Shown: piece after piece, positions 8,533-15,375 of the stretch
Layout of the letters: each line of letters begins with the position of its first letter
Numbering within the stretch: the stretch's first letter is position 1
Source: Desulfovibrio sp.
Lineage (GTDB): Bacteria; Bacillota; Dethiobacteria; DTU022; UBA8154
Direction: 5' to 3'
DNA: 32,415 nt
Assembly: GCA_020060185.1 (NCBI GenBank)
Contig: JAGVAS010000054.1
Coordinates: forward strand, 1 to 32,415
The notes under the pieces: model-generated
Databases searched by the model: none
What the model was told of the DNA's origin: nothing
What the model saw: only the letters and a program-made list of their open reading frames with translations
Position numbers and translations under genes: made by a program

Positions 8533-9393
8533 CTACTTCAGATTCGCAGATTTTACAGCGTCTATAAAACGCTGCGAGTCAGAAACCCAGCCAAAGACGC
8601 CTCCCTGCATCTTAATGGATTTAATGGCTGATTGATAGTTGCCGTAGTCTGTCGCTCCGGTGCAATCCTTCAGCAGTACGCACCAGTAACCAAAATCGTT
8701 TGATTCTCGCATGATGGTATGGACACATACATCAGTAGTAATCCCGGAGATTACCAGATGTGTAACGCCAAGATTTTTTAATACCATGTGGATAGTACTG
8801 GAACCATAAGCTCCCTTTCCGGCCTTATCCACAATATATTCTCCCTCAACCGGGTAAAGCTGCTCAATAATATCCCAATTTTTCTCCCCACGGACCAGCA
8901 GTCGCCCCAGACCATTGGGAGGAATATCACCTATACCTACCCCGTTACCGATTATCTTGCTGCGTAGAACTTTATTAAATGGTGCATCAGAAAGATCAGG
9001 TTCATGACCTTCCCTGGTATGCACAACTTTAATATCGGTTCCCCGAACCGCATCCAGAACATTCCTGATTGGTTTAATAGGTGCGGCTGTTAGAGATAAA
9101 TCATAACCCATAACATCGACATAACCTTTTTCCCCGCAAAAGTCTACCTGCATATCAATGGCAATAAATGCAGTCCTGGCAGAATCAAATTCCACATAGG
9201 CGACATCACCAAACTGAGGGCAATCCTCTACCTCTAACTTAAAAAGTTTACCTTTGGGAGGTCCGTACAGCCAGGTTGGAAAAGCAAAGGTTTTAGTCTC
9301 CTTGAAATATTCATAGCCCTCTTGAACTTTCTCTAACAGTATTTCACGGTTTTTTTGCAGCAAAGACTCATATTTTCTGATTTCAGACATCAT
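8533..9393 (-). CDS. Cysteine hydrolase, biuret-hydrolase-like (isochorismatase superfamily)
   Basis: An amidohydrolase with the Asp-Lys-Cys triad of the isochorismatase-like family: D80 ('IAIDMQVDF'), K190 ('IVDKAGKG') and C223 ('ITTDVCVHT'). From memory, biuret hydrolase BiuH uses D36, K142 and C175 with Q215 contacting substrate. The spacing here is the same for Lys-Cys (33) and Cys-Gln (40, Q263 in 'KMQGG') and near for Asp-Lys. Blocks 'CGEKGYVDVMGYDLSL', 'HTREGHEPDLSD', 'ATDYGN' and 'KMQGGVFGWVSDS' also recall BiuH more than ureidoacrylate hydrolase RutB. The expected reaction would be biuret to allophanate and ammonia; triuret or another ureide remains possible. An N-terminal extension of about 45-70 residues is unusual. 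Start ATG 9393 follows AAAGGGGAG. No allophanate hydrolase is encoded nearby. Confidence 0.85.
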   Translation of the reverse strand: MMSEIRKYESLLQKNREILLEKVQEGYEYFKETKTFAFPTWLYGPPKGKLFKLEVEDCPQFGDVAYVEFDSARTAFIAIDMQVDFCGEKGYVDVMGYDLSLTAAPIKPIRNVLDAVRGTDIKVVHTREGHEPDLSDAPFNKVLRSKIIGNGVGIGDIPPNGLGRLLVRGEKNWDIIEQLYPVEGEYIVDKAGKGAYGSSTIHMVLKNLGVTHLVISGITTDVCVHTIMRESNDFGYWCVLLKDCTGATDYGNYQSAIKSIKMQGGVFGWVSDSQRFIDAVKSANLK

Positions 9394-9542
9394 TTAACTC
9401 CCCTTTCGAAGATTATGTTTTTAAATCTTATTCTTTATAATTTACGAAGCATTCACCTTTGCAGGTATTTTTTTTCTGAGTCTTTCACCTCCCCTGGTAA
9501 TATATTAATTTAAGAGTACCTTTGCCTGAAAAATTCCTGCTA

Positions 9543-10892
9543 CTAAAAGTTTTGCTTCTCTGAAGCCGAACTTTTTACTTCCGGTGCAACTTCCTTTTCA
9601 CGGAAAATAACCTGTTCCATAATTATTACGAGGATAATAACCAGAATAACGGGATTATTCAGAAGCGTTCCAACCAGGCGGGGTATATTATCATAAAACC
9701 CCTGTGGAAGCATGGACATCCCCAGCGCAAAGAACACAGAAAAACCGACGATAAATATTTCCCTGGTCTGGAACGTGCTTCCCTGGTGCCATATATTTGC
9801 GCCAATACCGATCAAGGTTGAAGCCACACCCAGTAAAACAGCTCCAGCTACTGGTTGTGGCATTGCTGCCATAAGCCCCCCAACCTGCCCAAAGAAACTT
9901 AATACAATAAAAACTATGCTGGCAACCAGGATAAAGAAACGGGCAGCCACCCTCGTTAGAAGAATCAGTCCTAAATTTTCACCGTAGGAAACATGGCTCG
10001 GAACACCGAGAATACCTGCAACAGTACCCTCGACGAGGCCGAAAATGAAGAAATAACGCTTTTCTCTTGTAGCGGGTAATTGTGCACCAATGATACCTGT
10101 ATATCCCTGTATATTGCCGTACAGGTTTATAGCGGAGAAAATATTCACAATGATCATTGTAATAATTAAATCAACAGGGGGTATCTGAGTACCAAAGGGG
10201 AAAAGGCTCGGGGTAACAAATACAGGCATGGATCTGACCAGTGCCCAGTCAAATTCTCCCAGGGCGATAAAAATTACATAACCCAGTACGATCGCAATAA
10301 GTACTGGGATAGTAGCCAGCAAGCCTTTCCCTTTAATGGAGATATAACCGCATAACAAAGCAAGAATAATTCCGGCATAGAAAGGCCATGCCGCCTGGTA
10401 GGAAGCAATCAGGCTAATTCCTACCGAGCTGGTAGCCAGCCCCACCATCATAACCATGGCCCCAAGAACTAGCGGCGTCCATACCTTGCCAATATAGCTT
10501 ATAAGGCCTAGTCCTCCGATAATTGCTACAAATATCCCGGCAATTATATATGCGTTAAAAGATAAAAGCGCATATTCCTTGCCCCCAATAACATAAGCTG
10601 CAACAATAGCAAGGGAAGGGATGATATTGGGACCAGAAACCATGGCCAGCCGGTGTCCGCTTGCTGCCTGTACCAGGGTTGAAATACCAATCATCAAAAC
10701 AACTCTGGCCATATAACTGGCAAGAACGTCTCCCGTAAGCCCCAGTCCGAGTCCCACAATGGCATAACCCCAAACTACCGGGTAGAACATTATCAGCACC
10801 CATTGAATTGAATAAATGATCATATCTTTTGTTGACTTTGGCTTATCGTCCGTTCCGTAAACCAGTTGGAACTGGCTTTGTACATCTGCCAT
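9543..10892 (-). CDS. NCS2-family nucleobase-type permease
   Basis: A 449-residue membrane protein of the nucleobase/ascorbate transporter (NCS2) family, with about 12-14 hydrophobic segments. The family signature [Q/E/P]NxGxxxxTR is present as 'ENLGLILLTR' (about residue 310), and an early 'SGPNIIPSLA' lies at the position of the first half-helix. NCS2 members carry uracil, xanthine, urate and related compounds by symport. The substrate cannot be read from sequence; the neighbouring hydrolase suggests a biuret- or ureide-like compound with the same -CO-NH-CO- edge as uracil or urate. GGAAGGAGG eight bases before ATG 10892 is the best ribosome binding site of the cluster. It is the first gene after the pucR terminator, so it probably begins the transcript. 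The 150 bases to the hydrolase gene hold no recognisable feature. Confidence 0.92.
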   Translation of the reverse strand: MADVQSQFQLVYGTDDKPKSTKDMIIYSIQWVLIMFYPVVWGYAIVGLGLGLTGDVLASYMARVVLMIGISTLVQAASGHRLAMVSGPNIIPSLAIVAAYVIGGKEYALLSFNAYIIAGIFVAIIGGLGLISYIGKVWTPLVLGAMVMMVGLATSSVGISLIASYQAAWPFYAGIILALLCGYISIKGKGLLATIPVLIAIVLGYVIFIALGEFDWALVRSMPVFVTPSLFPFGTQIPPVDLIITMIIVNIFSAINLYGNIQGYTGIIGAQLPATREKRYFFIFGLVEGTVAGILGVPSHVSYGENLGLILLTRVAARFFILVASIVFIVLSFFGQVGGLMAAMPQPVAGAVLLGVASTLIGIGANIWHQGSTFQTREIFIVGFSVFFALGMSMLPQGFYDNIPRLVGTLLNNPVILVIILVIIMEQVIFREKEVAPEVKSSASEKQNF

Positions 10893-11055
10893 AACTATAA
10901 CCTCCTTCCAAATTTTTTAACCTTTTAAATTGAACCGAAACATTTTATGAGAAAAGAGTAACTTTTAGTTATTAACACCTCCAGTTCAGGTTTATATTTG
11001 ATTTCTTAATAAAATTTTAAAATAATAGCAGGGAGAAATCTTTAGATTTGTGAGA
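10893..11055 (-). promoter_or_regulatory. Probable promoter/operator region of the permease-decarboxylase operon
   Basis: This A+T-rich gap lies between the pucR terminator and the permease start, and should hold the operon promoter. A short palindrome TAACT-N3-AGTTA (10959-10971) is the only dyad seen and is a weak candidate operator for the PucR regulator. No convincing -35/-10 pair can be chosen. Confidence 0.3.
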
Positions 11056-11082
11056 TAAAAAAACAGCATAATATTGCTGTTA
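11056..11082 (-). terminator. Rho-independent terminator after pucR
   Basis: AACAGCA (11062-11068) and TGCTGTT (11075-11081) form a perfect 7-bp stem. On the minus strand it is followed directly by seven T residues (A-run 11057-11063). It lies about 40 bases after the regulator stop codon, so the regulator and the permease operon are separate transcripts. Confidence 0.75.
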
Positions 11083-11121
11083 AGGGATAAAAAATGTGTT
11101 TGATATTGTAAAAATAAATAT

Positions 11122-11862
11122 TTAAATATCGACCATGGCAAGTATTTTCAAAGCCATATGAAGAGAAAATCTGCACTCGGCATTATTAAGTGAAACCCCA
11201 AGTATTTCTTCGATATTTTTTATGCGGTAAGCCAGGGTCTTGGGATGTATGAACATTTTTTCTGCCGTTAGCTTCTGGTTATTATTATTAGCAAGCAACT
11301 GCTCCAGCGTAAATAAAAGCTTGGTATTCTTTTTTTTGTCATAGTCCAGGAGATTGCCAATTGTTTTATCAACAAAACTTTCCAGTTCTTTTTTATCATG
11401 GAATTGCGCCAGAATCCTGTATACTCCTAAATCATCATAATGGTAGACACCATTGTTTCCCCATACCGATTTACCCACCTTGATAGCAGTAAGCGCCTCC
11501 TTGTAACTGTTCTTAATATCCATAATATCGGGGTAAAAGGAGCCTATTCCAATAGTTACTGTAAAATCCTTAATATTCTCATCTATGGCTCTTTTAATGT
11601 GCCTAGCAATACTGCAAGAAAATTTTTTAACATCTTGATCCAAAGTAGGATTTGGAAAAGGATAAAGAACAATTATGCTGTCACTACGATCCCAAACAAT
11701 GCTTTCCCCCGCTTTAGAAAAAAAGGTTTTAAAAACAAAATTAAACAAGCTGCTTAACAGGTTGTGAGACATTTTTTCATCTTTTTTTAAATTTTGTAAG
11801 AATATATCCTCAAAGGAATCGACATCAATTAAAAATAATATATACGAAAGAGTTAAATTCAT
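11122..11862 (-). CDS. PucR-family regulator, C-terminal part (after frame break)
   Basis: This frame holds the central GGDEF-like region and the C-terminal PucR/CdaR helix-turn-helix: 'TLEQLLANNNNQKLTAEKMF' followed by 'HPKTLAYRIKNIEEILGV' is the typical HTH_30 block. The true coding frame begins upstream of ATG 11862: reading back gives 'YRDDFLNDLVDGEIESKETV', which joins in sense to the end of the upstream frame at the T7 run 11947-11953 (A7 on the coding strand). One extra A would restore one protein of about 535 residues. ATG 11862 has no good ribosome binding site. PucR regulators control catabolism of purines and other nitrogen compounds and are usually encoded beside their targets. 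A terminator follows. Confidence 0.85.
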   Translation of the reverse strand: MNLTLSYILFLIDVDSFEDIFLQNLKKDEKMSHNLLSSLFNFVFKTFFSKAGESIVWDRSDSIIVLYPFPNPTLDQDVKKFSCSIARHIKRAIDENIKDFTVTIGIGSFYPDIMDIKNSYKEALTAIKVGKSVWGNNGVYHYDDLGVYRILAQFHDKKELESFVDKTIGNLLDYDKKKNTKLLFTLEQLLANNNNQKLTAEKMFIHPKTLAYRIKNIEEILGVSLNNAECRFSLHMALKILAMVDI

Positions 11863-11915
11863 GTTAAAAAACGCGCCTCTTTGTATAACTGTCTCCTTTG
11901 ATTCTATTTCCCCAT

Positions 11916-12728
11916 CTACAAGATCATTGAGAAAATCATCACGATATTTTTTTCCACTTCAGCAGCAGCCTGTTTTTTTAACAAAACCAGGGCAACAATC
12001 GTTGCAGCCCTTTCAATTGCCACAATATCTTCACTTTCCACCGATCGCCCTAGAATATTCATAGTTATATTGGCAAATATTTCATTATTAAGAAATACGG
12101 GCCTTTGAATAAACCCGTTTTCAGTTTCACCCCTATTTCCCAGTATATTTTCCAGGTTTTTATTTCTTTCTTTTTGTGGCTCAGCTTCTGCCAGCACTTC
12201 ATCGAAAACATTAATTATTTGCACCCGTGCATAACAAAGATTGGCAAGAGCAAAGGCAACTTCCTGAAATTCCCCTCCAGATAGTACCAAGCTGGTAAAG
12301 GTCTGGTGAATTTGTTCAGTCCTTTTGATAATGAGATAATCCCTGTTAATAACTTCTGCCAGTAAATCCCGAATAATTTTATCAAAGTGTGCATCTGGAG
12401 GCAATTCTATGATGGGAAAATTAAACTTATTTGCAATATTAATGGCTTCTTCGGGAAGGCCCTCCAGGAAACGGCGGGTTTTAACCGCTAGCCCTGTAAG
12501 TTTCTTGCCTGATAACTTTTTAATAAGATCAACAAAACTTGTAGAAGAATCTTTAAAAGGATAGCCCGTGGTTAAAAGAAACTCATCTTCTGAAACCCAA
12601 TCAACTATGTCAGGTACCTCCATAACATTCACAAAACGAATTTCCCGATACAAGCCTTGTTTACCAGCAATAACCCTGGCATTTTTCAAGCATTCCATGG
12701 TTAGCGCTTCTGATAAAGTGAAAGCCAT
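11916..12728 (-). CDS. PucR-family regulator, N-terminal part (before frame break)
   Basis: Residues 1-125 are the PucR N-terminal domain ('MECLKNARVIAGKQGLYREI', 'VNVMEVPDIVDWVSEDEFLL', 'LAVKTRRFLEGLPEEAI', 'NFPIIELPPDAHF'), which is taken to sense a ligand. The middle (130-255) is the variable part before the GGDEF-like domain. The frame ends artificially at 11916 after 'AAAEVEKN' because of a length difference in an A7 run, just where PucR proteins continue into the domain encoded at 11122-11862. Start ATG 12728 follows AGAGGTG by seven bases. The lesion is either a real mutation, a programmed slip or a sequencing error. If real, the protein lacks its DNA-binding domain and the neighbouring operon would not be controlled by it. 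Confidence 0.85.
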   Translation of the reverse strand: MAFTLSEALTMECLKNARVIAGKQGLYREIRFVNVMEVPDIVDWVSEDEFLLTTGYPFKDSSTSFVDLIKKLSGKKLTGLAVKTRRFLEGLPEEAINIANKFNFPIIELPPDAHFDKIIRDLLAEVINRDYLIIKRTEQIHQTFTSLVLSGGEFQEVAFALANLCYARVQIINVFDEVLAEAEPQKERNKNLENILGNRGETENGFIQRPVFLNNEIFANITMNILGRSVESEDIVAIERAATIVALVLLKKQAAAEVEKNIVMIFSMIL

Positions 12729-12817
12729 AGCATTACACCTCTAGCTAATTTTATGTTTTTTATTTCTTTAAAAAGTAATAAATACCTTTATTCTTTTTGG
12801 GAATCGTAATCCGCGAG

Positions 12818-13404
12818 TTAGAGGTTTAAGTCTTCTTCCAGGAAAGCCCGGTAATCAAACCCACCCGGATTGCGTCTTTCCTTTGGCTCGTAGAGAACAC
12901 CCCGCAGGGATATTTTCTGTCCGTATGATAAAAAGGCAGAAGTACCCTCCTTACTCCTGTCCTCCTTTCCACCCCGGATCCCACCCTCGCTCACTCTGGA
13001 ATCATCCAACCGAAGCGTGACCCGGACCGTGCCGCTTACGGGATGCTCCTCTCCCCTGAACTGTACTTTTTCCGAACGAAGCGTAAAGACGACATCAATC
13101 CCCAAGCCAGAGAGGCTCGTCTTCCAGCATCCCCTACCAGCAGGCAGTTCTCCCCGCTGTAATCCCGGATGTTACCGCTAACCTTTTGCAGGGAAAGGTT
13201 GCAGCCCAGGCTCCCGGCAGTCAGGAAAATTAATAACAGGGGAATAAACGCCTTCAAACCTTCCCCCCTGCAAAGCAGGTTGAAGATAGTCCAGGCCAGC
13301 GCCCCCATAGCAAGGTAAACGGATACCCGGGTAGAAAAAGAATAACGCCCCAGGACTATTCCCAGGACATAAAAAAGGGTAATGAAAACCAGGGAACGGG
13401 CCAT
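12818..13404 (-). pseudogene. Decayed 5' fragment of a second comEC
   Basis: The translation matches the first 170 or so residues of the intact ComEC at 515-3019: 'NIRDYSGENCLLVG', 'VVFTLRSEKVQFRGEE', 'SYGQKISLRG', 'RRNPGGFDYRAFLE'. At least two frame changes separate the two readable pieces (near 13131 and near 13105). Identity to the intact copy is moderate by eye, so it is not a fresh duplication. The upstream non-coding bases also resemble those before the intact gene (CTCCTC, ACTTCT). Homology stops abruptly at the 'FLE' codons near 12826, where pucR-side sequence begins. The two comEC sequences therefore bracket the catabolic island in direct orientation. An in-frame insertion relative to the intact copy encodes a Gly/Glu-rich segment. 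Confidence 0.88.
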
Positions 13405-13514
13405 ATAAGCACTCCTCAGGCTAAACTGTAAACACAGGAAATACTTCTACTTTTTCCCTGATTTTCCTTTCCAAAAACAACAGTAGTAAAGAGCTTTAGA
13501 AATGAGTGCTTTAC

Positions 13515-13556
13515 TGTCCAAAATTAGACGTGCGGGTAAACTCCTAATTTTGAACA
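13515..13556. repeat. 13-bp inverted repeat
   Basis: TGTCCAAAATTAG (13515-13527) and CTAATTTTGAACA (13544-13556) are inverted copies matching at 12 of 13 positions, 16 bases apart, in the 200-base gap between the comEC fragment and nnr. No T-run follows on either strand. It could be an insertion-sequence footprint, a protein-binding dyad or an mRNA hairpin. Confidence 0.45.
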
Positions 13557-13602
13557 CTAATCTTTCTTAGTTTCCAACTTCAGCCAATTTCAACTAATAA
13601 TA

Positions 13603-15195
13603 TTAATATGGCTTGACAGAATAGTGTTCTCCAGGTTCAGCAGGAGGGAGCCCGGCCGTTTTGTTCAAAGCCGCGGGGAAAAAGTCTAAAATATCCCCTG
13701 CCTTACTGCCCCGCTGGCCTAAACGAGCAGCAAGCATATCTGCAGCTAACCCGTGCAGGTAAGTCCCGCAAATAGCAGCCTTTTCCGCATCCAATCCCTG
13801 GGCTGCAAGGGCAGCAATCAGGCCTGTAAGCAGATCACCCGTCCCGGCCGTGGAGAGAACAGGATTCCCAGTAGGATTTATATAAATCTCACCTTCAGGT
13901 AAAGCAATAACAGTATGTGCTCCTTTAAGTACCAGAACTACCTGCCATTCTACTGCCTGCCTGGCCGCTAAACCCCACCTATCCTGTTGCACACTGACCG
14001 TATTACTCCCGACCAGCCTGGCCATCTCCCCGGGATGAGGTGTTAAAATGAAAGGCACTTTTACTTCTTTTAAAAAGTCCGGTTCCAGGGACAGGGCACT
14101 TACTCCCCCGGCATCTACCACAAAGGGTACGGATACTTCCCTAGCCAGGTTTTTTAGCAGGTTTAATGTTTCTTCACTGGCGCTTAAGCCCGGCCCCAGG
14201 GCAAGGGCCTGGCAACCTCTGGCATGTTTCAAAATCTCAGTACTTCCACTGGATGTTAAGTTGCCATCACCATCCCCGGGAAAACCCAGCACTATAACCT
14301 CCTTTAACTTGGCTTCCAGAACCGGCCGAAGTTCTGCCGCCGTGCCCAAATAAACAAGTCCTGCACCTCCCCTTAAAGCAGCTTCACCGGCCAGTGCCGC
14401 CGCACCGGTCATCCCCGGCGACCCTGCCAAGATAAGCACCCGGCCATAAGAACCTTTATGACTGTCCAACATCCTGAATGGTAGTTGTGACCGGACATAA
14501 CCTCCTGTTACCAGGTTTTCTTTAATTCCTGCCTGGGAGGCCAGTTCTTCCGGTATACCGATATCTGCTACGAGCAAAATGCCGGTATATTCTGCACCGG
14601 GAAAAAGCAGTAAACCCCTCTTGGGTAAAGCAAACGTAACGGTATAATGAGCTCTAACCGCTACTCCCATCACTTCCCCGGTGTCGGCGGAGATTCCGGA
14701 AGGTATATCCACGGAAACTATCGTGGCTATGCTGTCATTAATTGCCATGATAATCTCTGCAAAAGCCCCGCTGACCTGGCGCTGAATCCCGGTACCCAAA
14801 AGGGCATCTATAATTAAATCGTCGGCTTTTAAACCTTTAATAAATGCAACCGGATTTTTTTCTCCGATCCTGTTAACGTCATATCCCTTTTTTAGCAGAA
14901 TATTGTAATTAACCGCCGCATCACCTTTATATTCTAAGACATCACCTATAGCCCAGGTTTCTACATGATATCCCAGCTGCCATAAGTGCCTGGCGATGAC
15001 AAAACCGTCACCACCGTTATTGCCCCTCCCGCAAAAAATTACTATTTTTCCCTGTTTCCGATCAGGACGTATTTTTTGTACTAAACGTACTACCTGCAGC
15101 CCGGCGTTTTCCATCAGAATAAGCCCGGGTATACCAAACCGGGTCATGGCGAGCCTATCTATTTCACCCATTTTTTCTCCGGAAACTATTTTCAT
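13603..15195 (-). CDS. nnr: Bifunctional NAD(P)HX epimerase / ADP-dependent NAD(P)HX dehydratase
   Basis: A metabolite-repair enzyme of the cytosol. The N-terminal YjeF domain epimerises hydrated NAD(P)H and the C-terminal ribokinase-like domain dehydrates it with ADP. N-terminal signatures are 'GRGNNGGDGFVIARHL' and 'VDIPSGISADTGEV'; C-terminal ones are 'GSPGMTGAAALAGEAALRGG', 'LGPGLS', 'LTPHPGEMARL', 'LKGAHTVIA' and 'NPVLSTAGTGDLLTG' with the catalytic Asp. Both domains are complete (530 residues). ATG 15195 follows GGGAG by eight or nine bases and begins the family's 'MKIVSGEKMGEIDRLAM'; a TTG eleven codons earlier is less likely. In related genomes this gene often stands near alr, acpS or spore genes; here it lies next to comEC remnants. 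Confidence 0.95.
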   Translation of the reverse strand: MKIVSGEKMGEIDRLAMTRFGIPGLILMENAGLQVVRLVQKIRPDRKQGKIVIFCGRGNNGGDGFVIARHLWQLGYHVETWAIGDVLEYKGDAAVNYNILLKKGYDVNRIGEKNPVAFIKGLKADDLIIDALLGTGIQRQVSGAFAEIIMAINDSIATIVSVDIPSGISADTGEVMGVAVRAHYTVTFALPKRGLLLFPGAEYTGILLVADIGIPEELASQAGIKENLVTGGYVRSQLPFRMLDSHKGSYGRVLILAGSPGMTGAAALAGEAALRGGAGLVYLGTAAELRPVLEAKLKEVIVLGFPGDGDGNLTSSGSTEILKHARGCQALALGPGLSASEETLNLLKNLAREVSVPFVVDAGGVSALSLEPDFLKEVKVPFILTPHPGEMARLVGSNTVSVQQDRWGLAARQAVEWQVVLVLKGAHTVIALPEGEIYINPTGNPVLSTAGTGDLLTGLIAALAAQGLDAEKAAICGTYLHGLAADMLAARLGQRGSKAGDILDFFPAALNKTAGLPPAEPGEHYSVKPY

Positions 15196-15285
15196 TAGAT
15201 ACACTCCCAGTAAAGTAATCTTCTCCAATTTTCTTCAATTATATCATAAAAAAACAGATTTTTCCCATGAAACACCATCTTTTTA

Positions 15286-15297
15286 TTTCCCGGGAAA
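15286..15297. promoter_or_regulatory. Second TTTCCCGGGAAA palindrome, nnr/deacetylase intergenic region
   Basis: Identical to the palindrome at 3089-3100, again preceded by TTTA. A nearby imperfect version TTTCCCATGAAA lies at 15261-15272. The site stands between divergent genes (nnr and the deacetylase), where one bound regulator could act on both. The protein that would bind it is unknown. Confidence 0.3.
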
Positions 15298-15375
15298 TTT
15301 GATAGTATTAATAAAAACGGGGAGGGTTAGCAGCAGGGTACCCCTGTTTACATAAAAACCTGCTTAAAGAGAAAC

